64,000 bases of DNA from Ideonella_A sakaiensis_A (GCF_048320135.1 NZ_CP182947.1:2666001-2730000), one strand, 5' to 3'. Positions 51,715-60,148 are shown, counted from the first letter of the stretch. Notes: generated by a model not told the origin, from the letters alone. A program made the numbers and translations.

Positions 51715-52111
51715 TCCTGCTCGACACCAACATCTGCATCTACATCATCAACGCCCGCCCGCCGGCGGTGCTGGCGCGTTTCCAGCAGCACCGGCTCGGC
51801 GATATCGGCCTGTGCAGGTGGGTGCGGCCGAACTGGCTTATGGCGTGGCCAAGAGCGGCTCGGCACGCAACCGGCAGGTGCTGGAGATGTTTCTTGCGCC
51901 GCTGGCCGTGCTTCCCTTCGACGACGCCGCGTTCTGGGCCTATGGCACCCTGCGCGCTGACCTGGAACGCCGCGGCACCCCTATCGGGGCGCTGGACACG
52001 ATGATCGGCGCACACGCAATCAGTCAGCAAGCACTGCTGGTCACCCACAACACGCGCGAGTTCGCGCAGGTCAGCGGGCTGCAGCTGGCTGACTGGACCG
52101 CTGAAGGTTGA
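51711..52111 (+). pseudogene. vapC: VapC PIN-domain toxin with a frameshift
   Basis: The first 35 residues read MILLDTNICIYIINARPPAV and on through HRLGDIGLC with the PIN aspartate. At about 51816-51818 (GCAGGTGGG) one base appears missing; the rest continues in the next frame as VGAAELAYGVAKSG, FDDAAFWAYG, GALDTMIGAHAI and HNTREFAQVSGLQLADW to a stop at 52111. Joined, the product would be a normal 133-residue VapC RNase with all acidic residues. Either an inactivated toxin or a sequencing error. Confidence 0.85.
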
Positions 52112-52117
52112 CAAGCC

Positions 52118-52284
52118 GCCGATGGCGAGGGCGTTGGTTCCAGGGGCGAGGGTCACCAGCAGATCGACGTCACTGTTCTCGATGGCGTCGCCGAGGCTGA
52201 TGGTCTCGAAAGCCGCACTTCTCGATCCCTTCGCCGCCTCGCCTGCCGAGCCACGATGGTGCGAAGATTGGCCACGGTGACGTC
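52118..52284 (-). pseudogene. Remnant of an MNT-type nucleotidyltransferase
   Basis: On the minus strand one frame gives VANLRTIVARQARRRRDREV, and after a frame change near 52200 another gives GDAIENSDVDLLVTLAPG and TNALAIGGL, the N-terminal half and metal site of an MntA-like protein. The C-terminal half is lost. It faces the vapC remnant and shows decay of small toxin-antitoxin genes at this edge of the island. Confidence 0.6.
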
Positions 52285-52305
52285 ACCGGACAATCGGGAG
52301 CAAAC

Positions 52306-52926
52306 ATGGTGGCGCAGGTGACGAGCTCGAACTTCAGGCGTGTGCGAAAGGACCGGGTCGAGATTCTCGGCGTCTTCGGCGCAGGGAAAACGACACTCGC
52401 CCACCGGCTGGCCGAAAACCAGCGCCTCGTGCTCGCGGAGAACTACGAGCGGAACATCTTCTGGAACGATCAGCAGGCCATCAATGCGCTCGGCTATCTG
52501 CCATGCGATTTGTCCTTCCTGCTGCAGCATGCCCATCTCGTAGCCCGGGCTGCAGTCACCGGCAGCGAATGCCTGTTCTGCGACTGGTCGCTGCTGTCGG
52601 ATCGGCTATGGGCTTCGATGCGGCTGGGCCAGGAATTCGCAGCATACGAGACAGTGCATCGCGCCGTCAGCGATCGCATCGGCCAGCCGCTGGGCTACCT
52701 GTACCTGAAACAACCGGCCGAAGTCATTGCTGCACGCCTCGTCAAACGCGGGAGAAGCGCCGAAAGTGCTTTCAGCGCACAAGCAGCACCTAGGGCCGCA
52801 GATCAACTCGAGGCGCTTGTCCGATCATTGCCCCCCGAGCGGGTTCTGACCGTCGGCGAAGACGTCCCGTTGAAATACGTCAGGACCTGGACCGCGAGAA
52901 GACGGGAATCTGCGGGCCTTGCCTGA
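52306..52926 (+). CDS. Deoxynucleoside kinase-like P-loop protein
   Basis: 206 residues. The P-loop is EILGVFGAGKTTLAHRLAE near residue 20. The middle CDWSLLSDRLWASM resembles the catalytic and DR(x) region of deoxynucleoside kinases, and YLYLKQPAEVIAARLVKRGR resembles their arginine-rich lid. GGGAG precedes the ATG. It would phosphorylate a deoxynucleoside in the cytoplasm. A MazG-like pyrophosphohydrolase gene follows after 153 bases. It may also be a general AAA/NTPase; the substrate is not determined. Confidence 0.72.
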   Translation: MVAQVTSSNFRRVRKDRVEILGVFGAGKTTLAHRLAENQRLVLAENYERNIFWNDQQAINALGYLPCDLSFLLQHAHLVARAAVTGSECLFCDWSLLSDRLWASMRLGQEFAAYETVHRAVSDRIGQPLGYLYLKQPAEVIAARLVKRGRSAESAFSAQAAPRAADQLEALVRSLPPERVLTVGEDVPLKYVRTWTARRRESAGLA

Positions 52927-53079
52927 ACCAGCTGGCGGCCCGAGCAGCGTGCCGGCAGTTGTCAGACGTGATCGCACCGTTGCAGCAGCTGCCCTGCGCA
53001 ACGCCGTCGGACCACATGAAGTCGCCACAATGACCGAGGCCCGTTCCGCAAGCTCCGCCACATCCACAACCGCCCACCC

Positions 53080-53430
53080 ATGCCAGATTCCCTCAGCGAC
53101 CTCGCCCGCCAACTCGACCAGTTCGCCAAAGACCGCGACTGGCAGCAATTCCATTCGCCGAAGAACCTCGCCTCCGCACTCGTGGTCGAGGCCGGAGAAC
53201 TGCTCGAGCACTTCCAGTGGCTGACCGAGGAGCAAAGCCGCACGCTGCCACCCGACAAGCGCGACGAAGTGGCGGCCGAGGTGGCGGATGTGTTGCTGTA
53301 TCTGATCCAGCTATCGAGCGCGCTGGGGGTTGATCCGGTTGAGGCGGCGCAGGCGAAGTTGAAGCGGAACGAGGTGAAATATCCGGTGGAGAGGGCGCGG
53401 GGGAATAGCAAAAAGTACGACGAGCTTTGA
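53080..53430 (+). CDS. MazG-like nucleotide pyrophosphohydrolase (RS21-C6/dCTPase type)
   Basis: 116 residues with the MazG fold: LARQLDQFAKDRDWQQFHSP, NLASALVVEAGELLEHFQW, and the metal-binding EVAAEVADVLLYLIQLS (E-x-x-x-E-x-x-D pattern). It hydrolyses a nucleoside triphosphate, often a modified or surplus dNTP, to the monophosphate. The P-loop kinase gene upstream suggests a dNTP-adjusting pair; genes of this kind occur both in housekeeping and in anti-phage settings. Confidence 0.9.
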   Translation: MPDSLSDLARQLDQFAKDRDWQQFHSPKNLASALVVEAGELLEHFQWLTEEQSRTLPPDKRDEVAAEVADVLLYLIQLSSALGVDPVEAAQAKLKRNEVKYPVERARGNSKKYDEL

Positions 53431-53522
53431 GCACCCCCGCAATCCCCCTTGATCAAGGGATACCGAAAGCTGGCTGCCTCGCCGATAAGCCTGACACACG
53501 CAACGTCTTCAACTGGTGTGGC

Positions 53523-54389
53523 ATGGCAAGAAGAAAACGAACGAGCCCCGGCGAGGATCTCATTGACCTCATCGCGCTGCTTCCATGGTGGGCAGGCCTG
53601 GCACTGGCATTCATCAGCTACGTCTTATTGCACCAGGTCGCATCTCAGCCACTTGTCGTAGGCAGCACGCCGGCAGAGGTGACGGGTAGCTACGGCCGAA
53701 TGATGTGGCTTGGGCTCGCAACAGCCGGGCAGTACCTTCTGCCAGTCATCTGCATGCTAGGCGCAGGCCTTTCCGCGTGGAGAAGGCGGGAACGGCAGCA
53801 ACTCGTGTCTGCAGCCACGGGGAACGACACGGCAAAAGCGCTCGACGGGATGACGTGGCGCGAATTCGAGAAGCTCGTCGGCGAAGGTTTTCGGCTGCAG
53901 GGATACAAGGTCATGGAGACTGGCGGGCAAGGCCCTGACGGCGGCATCGACCTCGTTCTCGCACGCCCCGCCCAGAACAAGAGCGAGATCTTTCTCGTGC
54001 AGTGCAAGCAGTGGCGGGCGTTCAAGGTCGGCGTCGACGTGGTGCGAGAGCTATACGGCGTGATGGCAGCGAAAGGAGCCGCTGGCGGCTTCGTCGTCAC
54101 CTCCGGTCGGTTCACCAACGAAGCAACCGCGTTCGCTCAAGGACGCAATGTGAAACTCATCGATGGACCTAAGCTTGAGGCACTGATCAAGCAGGTAAAG
54201 ACGGAATCGCAGGGCGGCAATGCGGCACCCTCTTCAACCAGCGTAGCGGCGTCGACACCATCCTCTGCAGATTGCCCGATTTGTACGAAGCCGATGCTGC
54301 AGCGCACCGCCAAGCGAGGCGCGAAGGCTGGGCAGATGTTCTGGGGATGCTCGGACTACCCGGTTTGCCGCGGGACAAGGGCAATCTGA
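53523..54389 (+). CDS. Mrr-family restriction endonuclease with membrane segments and a zinc finger
   Basis: 288 residues. Two membrane helices come first (WWAGLALAFISYVLLH near 22, and LLPVICMLGAGLSAW near 70), then an Mrr catalytic domain at about 105-220 (TWREFEKLVGEGFRLQGY, GPDGGIDLVL, FLVQCKQW with D and Q-x-K), and a topoisomerase-type zinc finger at the end (CPICTKPM, FWGCSDYPVC). Mrr-type proteins cut methylated or otherwise marked DNA. The membrane anchor suggests action at the cell surface side of the cytoplasm, as on incoming DNA. The ATG at 53523 lacks a strong ribosome site. Confidence 0.88.
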   Translation: MARRKRTSPGEDLIDLIALLPWWAGLALAFISYVLLHQVASQPLVVGSTPAEVTGSYGRMMWLGLATAGQYLLPVICMLGAGLSAWRRRERQQLVSAATGNDTAKALDGMTWREFEKLVGEGFRLQGYKVMETGGQGPDGGIDLVLARPAQNKSEIFLVQCKQWRAFKVGVDVVRELYGVMAAKGAAGGFVVTSGRFTNEATAFAQGRNVKLIDGPKLEALIKQVKTESQGGNAAPSSTSVAASTPSSADCPICTKPMLQRTAKRGAKAGQMFWGCSDYPVCRGTRAI

Positions 54390-54454
54390 TGTCCAGATAA
54401 CAGACCCCTTCTCCAAAAGACCGGAAGAAGCATTGTGAGCACAAAGCAGCTGCA

Positions 54455-56902
54455 ATGATCATCTACCAGGCCAGCAAGTCCCAGTTCCTCCATCACGCAC
54501 TTCGCGACGACATCGAGGACATGATGTCGCGGCAGTTCCGCGCCTCGACTGGCCATGGCGTCGGCCGGTCGGAGATCCAGTCCTGGAAGTTCTCGTTGCT
54601 GGAGATGGCAAAGGTCTTGAACGACGAGGAGATTCCCGACGATGCAGGCGTCGCGATCGAATATCAGCTGCCACAGACATCGAAGCGCATCGACTTTGTG
54701 ATCACTGGCGAGGACGCCAGCGATCGCACCAAGGTCATCATCGTTGAACTCAAGCAGTGGTCGGAATCGCGCCGCAGCGAGAAGGACGCCATTGTCTGGG
54801 CACGCCGCGGCGGCCGTTCGGCTGAACTGGAAGGGCCACATCCGTCGTACCAGGCCTGGTCGTATGCCGCCTACCTGCAGGACTTCAATGCCGCGGTGCA
54901 AGACGGCGCAATGACACTGCAGCCCTGCGCCTATCTGCACAACCACCCGCGCGACGGCGAAATCGACCACCCGCATTACCGCGAACACCTGGAACGCGCG
55001 CCATTGTTCCTGGCCCGCGAACGCGCGAAGCTGCAGGCATTCATTCGCAATCATGTGCGATATGGCGACCGCAAAGGCGCGCTCTATGCCATCGAGAACG
55101 GTCGCATCCGGCCCTCGAAGCTGCTGATCGACTGCGTGGCCGGCATGCTGCAGGGTAAGCCCGAGTTCGTGCTGATCGACGATCAGAAAGTCGCTCACGA
55201 AGCCATTCTTGAAGCCGATGCACGCGCTGCAGAGCGAAAGCAGGTCGTCATCGTTCAAGGCGGGCCCGGCACCGGAAAGTCGGTGATCGCGATCAACCTG
55301 CTCGGCGCGCTAATAGGGCGCAAGCGCAATGCCCGTTATGTCTCGAAGAACCGAGCCCCACGCGCAGTCTACGAAGCCAAGTTGACGGGCACCTTCACGA
55401 AGACGCGAATCAGCAATCTGTTCACCGGCTCAGGTGCCTTCGTCGACAACGAGTCCGACTGCTACGACACCCTGATCGTCGACGAGGCGCACCGGCTGAA
55501 CGAGAAGAGCGGTCTGTATCGCAACCTTGGTGAAAACCAGATCAAGGAGTTGATCAACGCCGCCCGCTGCACCGTGTTCTTCGTCGACGACGACCAGCGC
55601 GTCACCCTGCTCGACATCGGCCACGCAGAAGAACTGCGGCGCCACGCTCGCGCGCTCGGCGCCGAGGTGACGGAGCTGGAGCTGTCGTCGCAATTCAGGT
55701 GCAACGGCTCGGACGGCTACCTCGCATGGCTGGACAACACCTTGGGCAAGCGCGAAGCCGCGAACACGACCCTCGACACTGCCGAATACGATTTCCGAAT
55801 CTTCGACAACCCGGCCGACCTCCATGCGCTGATCGAGCTGAAGAACCGGGCCAACAACCGCTCGCGAGTCGTGGCAGGCTATTGCTGGAAATGGCCCAGC
55901 AAAAGGGACCCCCAGGCCTGGGATATCGAGCTGCCCGAGTTCGACTACCGGCGCCGCTGGAATCTCGACAAGGATGGCAGTTTGTGGATCGTGACGCCAG
56001 GCTCGGTCGAACAGGTGGGATGCATCCACACCTGCCAGGGCCTCGAGCTGGACTACGTCGGCGTGATCATCGGACCGGATCTCGCCTACCGCGACGGTCG
56101 CGTCGTGACCGATGCGACCAGGCGCGCATCTTCGGACCAGTCGGTGAAAGGCCTGAAGTCGAGGCTGAAGACGGACCCCGACAACGCGGCTACCCTCGCC
56201 GATCTGATCGTCAAGAACACCTATCGGACCTTGATGACCCGGGGCATGAAGGGCTGCTACGTCTATTGCACCGATGCGCCGCTCGCGGCCCATATTCGGT
56301 CGCGGCTGCGCACGGCAAGGGCTGACAAAGCGAATGCTGCGGCGCCGGCCGCTGCCCCATCGCCAGCCTCTTCGCCCTCCCAATCAATCGTCTGTCCGCT
56401 CCGCCGCGTATCGAAGCAGGAGCGAGACGCGGGGATCGTCTCAGCGCCATTGGTCGACCTGAAATTTGCAGCCGGGGCCTTCTCCGACTCACAAGCACTC
56501 GAAGGCGGCGCCGACGACTGGGTCGCGCTTCCCGACTGGGTGCGCCCACAGCCCGGCTTGTTCGTCGCACAGGTAATTGGCGAGTCAATGAGCCGCCGCA
56601 TCCCCAACGGCTCCTGGTGCCTCTTCCGCGCCAATCCTACTGGCAGCCGTCAGGGCAAGGTCGTCGTCGTCCAGCACCGCAGCATCTCAGACCCGGAGAC
56701 GGGCGGCAGGTACACGATCAAGGTCTATTCAAGCGACAAGGTGGCGGACGAGGATGGTGGGTGGCGGCACGAGCGGATTACCTTGAAGCCGGATTCGGAT
56801 CGAGAGGGGTTCGAGCCGATTCTTGTCAATCTCACAGATGACGAAGCGGGATTGGCCGTTATCGCTGAGATGTTGGTAGTTGTTGCACCCGGGGGCGCCT
56901 AG
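54455..56902 (+). CDS. Nuclease/DUF2075 helicase fused to an S24 (LexA-like) protease
   Basis: 815 residues with three parts. Residues about 1-130: a PD-(D/E)xK-like region (SKRIDFVITG, VIIVELKQW). Residues about 245-620: a DUF2075 SF1-type helicase with Walker A QGGPGTGKSV, Walker B LIVDEAHRLN, VDDDQRV, SSQFRCNGSDGY, IHTCQGLELDYVGVI and NTYRTLMTRGMKGCYVY. Residues about 690-815: an S24 peptidase with the serine in VIGESMSRRIPNGSW and a lysine in YTIKVYSS, the Ser-Lys dyad of LexA/UmuD. DUF2075 proteins are usually about 620-660 residues; the protease is the extra part. It could respond to DNA damage or cut itself on activation (inference). It follows the Mrr gene by 65 bases. Confidence 0.85.
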   Translation: MIIYQASKSQFLHHALRDDIEDMMSRQFRASTGHGVGRSEIQSWKFSLLEMAKVLNDEEIPDDAGVAIEYQLPQTSKRIDFVITGEDASDRTKVIIVELKQWSESRRSEKDAIVWARRGGRSAELEGPHPSYQAWSYAAYLQDFNAAVQDGAMTLQPCAYLHNHPRDGEIDHPHYREHLERAPLFLARERAKLQAFIRNHVRYGDRKGALYAIENGRIRPSKLLIDCVAGMLQGKPEFVLIDDQKVAHEAILEADARAAERKQVVIVQGGPGTGKSVIAINLLGALIGRKRNARYVSKNRAPRAVYEAKLTGTFTKTRISNLFTGSGAFVDNESDCYDTLIVDEAHRLNEKSGLYRNLGENQIKELINAARCTVFFVDDDQRVTLLDIGHAEELRRHARALGAEVTELELSSQFRCNGSDGYLAWLDNTLGKREAANTTLDTAEYDFRIFDNPADLHALIELKNRANNRSRVVAGYCWKWPSKRDPQAWDIELPEFDYRRRWNLDKDGSLWIVTPGSVEQVGCIHTCQGLELDYVGVIIGPDLAYRDGRVVTDATRRASSDQSVKGLKSRLKTDPDNAATLADLIVKNTYRTLMTRGMKGCYVYCTDAPLAAHIRSRLRTARADKANAAAPAAAPSPASSPSQSIVCPLRRVSKQERDAGIVSAPLVDLKFAAGAFSDSQALEGGADDWVALPDWVRPQPGLFVAQVIGESMSRRIPNGSWCLFRANPTGSRQGKVVVVQHRSISDPETGGRYTIKVYSSDKVADEDGGWRHERITLKPDSDREGFEPILVNLTDDEAGLAVIAEMLVVVAPGGA

Positions 56903-57178
56903 CGAGGGAATCGTGAAATATCGTTGAACTGGATGTCCGGCCTGTTGTTGTCGCACAGTCCAGCGACCCGACCAAGGGCTGAAGAATTAAAAGCAGACTT
57001 GGCACCCCGCGAGGCGATCGTGCCCGCTTCCTAAACCGTACGCGGCGCAGGCCTATGCCAGGCCGATCCAAACATGCTGTCTCGGCAGCGTGTCTTTGCT
57101 TTGAGGTGCTCAAAGCGTGGCGCGGGTAGGCCGCAGTTGACTCGTGGACAATCCACTCTTTTCGTAGGGGCCAAACCG
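56903..57178. other. Intergenic region before the ParA-HEPN pair
   Basis: No gene seen in 276 bases. TTGACT at about 57136-57141 could be a -35 for the downstream operon, but no good -10 follows at 17 bases. The composition falls from the GC-rich left flank to the AT-richer pair within this stretch, which may mark the edge of an acquired segment. Confidence 0.4.
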
Positions 57179-58213
57179 ATGTCGTCGTACGCGTTCTGGA
57201 ACAACAAGGGTGGAGTAGGCAAGAGCTTTCTCTGCTTCATCGCCGCATGTGAATACGCTCAACTCCATCCCGAGGTTGACGTCATCGTCTTAGACTTGTG
57301 CCCGCAAGCGAACACCTCGGAGATGCTACTTGGCGGTCAACTTGAAGGCGGAAAAAATCTGCGGAAGTTTCTGACGCCTGACGCGAGTCGGCTCAGTGTC
57401 GGTGGATATTTGGAACAGCGGCTAAATTCGCCATTCAGTCAAATTCCCGACGCCGCACGGTTCGCCGTGAAGATGAAGGATCACAACGATAAAGTATCAA
57501 GCAATCTTTACCTAGTGTGCGGCGACAATTTAGTTGAAGTGCTCGGAGAAGCAATTCGTCAAACTGCACAACTTTCCGTCCCCCGAGACGCCTGGAAAAA
57601 GGTTACCAGCTGGGTACGTGACCTGCAGGACAACATCCGAGAATCTCGCGAGCGTGACTGTGTATTTTTCATCGACTGCAATCCGAGCTTCGCCGTATAC
57701 ACTCAGTTGGCAATCGCTGCGGCCGACTATATCGTTATTCCGTTTACCGCCGATGAAAGTTCGCGTCGGGGAATTGAGAACATTATTGCTTTGCTTTACG
57801 GACAGGGCGATGAATACATCGCTAGCTTTGCGCGCCTTAGCTTTTACAAGCGGGCGAAAGAAGAAGGATTATCGCTTCCGAAATTGCACACCTTTGTTTC
57901 AAACAGGGTTACCCTTTTCGATGGCGAACCTAGTAGAGCGCATCAAGCGGCAAACAAGGCGATCGTTAGCACGCTACAGGCACTAGCCGCCAAGCATCGT
58001 TCGATTTTCGCTTATCCAAGGATTGCGGTTGCGGATAGATTTGTCGACTTCCCAGACTTCCACGCTGTTTCTGTGGTGCTAGCGCTCACCGGGACGCCAA
58101 TTCACGCGCTCAAAGCGGGCCCGAAGAATTTGAATGGAGAGCGGGTTCAAGTAAACGTTGGTCCGTTAAAGCTTTATAAGGAATCGCTTAAAAAGCTTAT
58201 GGAATTTCTCTGA
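57179..58213 (+). CDS. ParA-like ATPase of a ParA-HEPN pair
   Basis: 344 residues from the ATG at 57179 (MSSYAFWNNKGGVGKSFLCF). The deviant Walker A of the ParA/MinD group is KGGVGKS, with Phe where Thr is usual; VIVLDLCPQANTSEMLL is the switch-I region (usually D.DPQ.N), and VFFIDCNPSF is Walker B. The C-terminal half is family-specific. No ParB gene or parS-like repeats are seen, so it is not a partition cassette. The HEPN gene starts 2 bases after its stop. Composition is AT-rich for the window: 23 of 60 bases are G or C at 58141-58200. It may sense or hold the HEPN toxin (inference). Confidence 0.88.
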   Translation: MSSYAFWNNKGGVGKSFLCFIAACEYAQLHPEVDVIVLDLCPQANTSEMLLGGQLEGGKNLRKFLTPDASRLSVGGYLEQRLNSPFSQIPDAARFAVKMKDHNDKVSSNLYLVCGDNLVEVLGEAIRQTAQLSVPRDAWKKVTSWVRDLQDNIRESRERDCVFFIDCNPSFAVYTQLAIAAADYIVIPFTADESSRRGIENIIALLYGQGDEYIASFARLSFYKRAKEEGLSLPKLHTFVSNRVTLFDGEPSRAHQAANKAIVSTLQALAAKHRSIFAYPRIAVADRFVDFPDFHAVSVVLALTGTPIHALKAGPKNLNGERVQVNVGPLKLYKESLKKLMEFL

Positions 58214-58215
58214 AT

Positions 58216-58827
58216 ATGTCTTCCGCGGCTCAGGGGACATTTCGAACAATTATGGCTCGAGCCGATCTGCTCTGCATTAACGCTGCCCAGATTCGGAAAA
58301 AAGCAGGGTTCCCGACAAAAGTTGTTCTGCTACACGCCGCGCTCGCCAATCAAGTTGCAGCATGGGACGCCTATGTAAAGGCCCTGTCCTTGGAGTATTT
58401 TTCGGCGACGGCGGGGCCGACCGATATTCGCTTCTCGGCCATGCATGATTTACTCAAGGCTCAGCTCGAGATTGAGCTAAAAAAGTTCAATACTCCCAAC
58501 AGCGACAACTGTCGGAACCTGCTACTGAAATACACAAGTTTCGATCCATGGCCCCATTGGTTGAATGTTAAGTTTGGTGGCACAACAATATCAGCGTCGC
58601 TGGTTGCTCGCAATACATTGGATGAAATCCTAAAGCTGCGCCATAGCTTTGCGCATGGATTCGCTATCCCAGCGAACTCCTGGAATGTGGATTCGAGTGG
58701 TGCCGCGACACTAAACTGCAGGATACTGGGTAATACGCGTAGGTTCTTGGTGCAAGTGTGTGACAGGACAGACCGGGGGTTGGCCTCCCACATTGCCGCG
58801 CAGCATGGAATAGTCAGGCCTTGGTGA
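58216..58827 (+). CDS. HEPN-domain (RiboL-PSP-HEPN-like) putative ribonuclease
   Basis: 203 residues, mostly helical. The HEPN catalytic motif R-x4-H is present as LRHSFAHGF near residue 145, in the setting typical of the RiboL-PSP-HEPN group, and VVLLHAALANQVAAWDAYVK near the start is the first conserved helix. HEPN proteins with this motif are usually metal-independent RNases that act as toxins or abortive-infection effectors. The gene starts 2 bases after the ParA-like stop, so the two are one operon. GC is low (26 of 60 at 58561-58620). The pair is not a partition or HEPN/MNT system I recognise. Confidence 0.8.
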   Translation: MSSAAQGTFRTIMARADLLCINAAQIRKKAGFPTKVVLLHAALANQVAAWDAYVKALSLEYFSATAGPTDIRFSAMHDLLKAQLEIELKKFNTPNSDNCRNLLLKYTSFDPWPHWLNVKFGGTTISASLVARNTLDEILKLRHSFAHGFAIPANSWNVDSSGAATLNCRILGNTRRFLVQVCDRTDRGLASHIAAQHGIVRPW

Positions 58828-58999
58828 GGGCGCACAGCGCGACCAAATGGATGTCGGCTTGCGTTGCGCGGTTGACAACTGGCCGGAAGCGGCGAGTGGC
58901 TGCGACGGGTCGAAGGCCGAAGTTGAATCTACAAGGCCGATCAAGCACGTCTGCCGCATTTCAGTCATCCCGACTTAGCTCTTGATATCTCCAAGTCCG
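58828..58999. other. Convergent intergenic gap
   Basis: 172 bases between the HEPN gene and the convergent DUF3883 gene. No gene or strong terminator hairpin was seen. The composition becomes GC-rich again within it. Confidence 0.35.
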
Positions 59000-60148
59000 C
59001 TAGCCAGAGAAGGATGCCTTGTACGTAGCCTCATCCAAACTGCAATGCCGATCAATCCTCCCGCCAAGCTCGAACAACTTCGGCGCGGCGCGAAAGTCGA
59101 ACAAACGATAGAGCCTGAAACGCTCCGCATGCTGCTTCGAAAACGCCAACTCGTTCGCTGAAACAAAAAACGGCGTGCGGTCGCCGAAAGCCGTCGTCTT
59201 CACCTCGATGAAGCGCTCGCTGCCGTCGGCCTCGAACGATCGAATGTCGTAGCCAAGACCATCGCCTTCGGTCTTGGATGCGTGATTCACCCGATCAGCA
59301 AGCTGCCCTGCGCCGGACTCGATGAGCCGCCAGCGCTCGAACCGCAATGCGAACTCCTCGCCTGCTTGCCCGAGCGAGCGATTTTGTGCTTCGCGCGCAA
59401 AGTAGTCGCGACGCACGGGTGGTCTGAGATAGGCGGGCGATGGTTCGTTTGCCGCAGGTTCCATCCTCGGCGCATCCGTCTTCACGCGGCGGAAATCATC
59501 GAGTTCGACGACCACTGCTGGACGCTCGACCGCTGCCAGCGCTGTTTCATCCAGCATGCTTGCTTCGCCAAGTTTTTCGAGCACGACCTGCAGAAGGACC
59601 GATCTCTGGAAGTTCGCGCGAGGTCTGTATCCCTTGATGTACGGGTAGCCGAGCTCGATCAACGCCGCACTGATGTTGCAATGCTTGAATTCGATCGAAC
59701 CCGCCGAGCGGCCCGGCAGAACGGCCATCAGCCGCTTCCTGTGCAACGTCTTGTTGTATGCCTGACCTGCGAGTTCAGCCATAAGCATTTGAAGGTAGTC
59801 GGCAACGATCAACGCGACTTCGTGCTCGCCCCAGTCCCGACCTTGGATCTGTTCAATGTCTTGAACTTCAAATCCAAGATTGATCAGGCACCGGACAACA
59901 GTTGCTTCACCGCCCGAGAAGTCGGAGGCCTTCAAGCCACCGCTGCCGACATGCTGCAGACCGACGGCGACGCCAGCGATCGCCTTGGAGTCCGCCCATT
60001 CGCCGGTGCGCGGATTGAGAACAAGGAATTTGCTGGCACGGCCAAATCCATGGCGCCGCAAGAACTCCTCCTGACCGAGCAATGCATACTGGTCGAGCGC
60101 AGCCTGCACGGCCGCAGCGCTCGTCAAATCGGCCAGGCTGAGCGTCAC
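59000..60148 (-). CDS. ScoMcrA-head/DUF3883 domain protein of a modification-dependent restriction pair
   Basis: 382 residues from a GTG at 60148 that overlaps the stop of the HNH gene (GTGA). Residues about 1-95 match the N-terminal head of ScoMcrA-like proteins: ALLGQEEFLRRHGFGRASKF, DSKAIAGVAVGLQH and DFSGGEATVVRCLINLGFEV. Residues about 255-382 are a DUF3883 domain, a PD-(D/E)xK-like nuclease fold: NRSLGQAGEEFALRFERWRL, YDIRSF and ERFIEVKTTAFG. In ScoMcrA the head, sulfur-binding and HNH domains are on one chain; here they seem split over two coupled genes. It probably supplies recognition or a second cut (inference). Confidence 0.82.
   Translation of the reverse strand: MTLSLADLTSAAAVQAALDQYALLGQEEFLRRHGFGRASKFLVLNPRTGEWADSKAIAGVAVGLQHVGSGGLKASDFSGGEATVVRCLINLGFEVQDIEQIQGRDWGEHEVALIVADYLQMLMAELAGQAYNKTLHRKRLMAVLPGRSAGSIEFKHCNISAALIELGYPYIKGYRPRANFQRSVLLQVVLEKLGEASMLDETALAAVERPAVVVELDDFRRVKTDAPRMEPAANEPSPAYLRPPVRRDYFAREAQNRSLGQAGEEFALRFERWRLIESGAGQLADRVNHASKTEGDGLGYDIRSFEADGSERFIEVKTTAFGDRTPFFVSANELAFSKQHAERFRLYRLFDFRAAPKLFELGGRIDRHCSLDEATYKASFSG

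Noticed and set aside
56400..56902. Phage repressor or LexA gene from a prophage
   Set aside because: The S24 domain is continuous in frame with the DUF2075 helicase, has no helix-turn-helix of its own, and no phage genes surround it.
57179..58213. Plasmid or chromosome partition ATPase (parA)
   Set aside because: No ParB gene or parS-like repeats are adjacent; the Walker A threonine is replaced and the partner is a HEPN protein.
58816..58999. Additional small gene between the HEPN and DUF3883 genes
   Set aside because: Short open frames there lack a ribosome site and family features.
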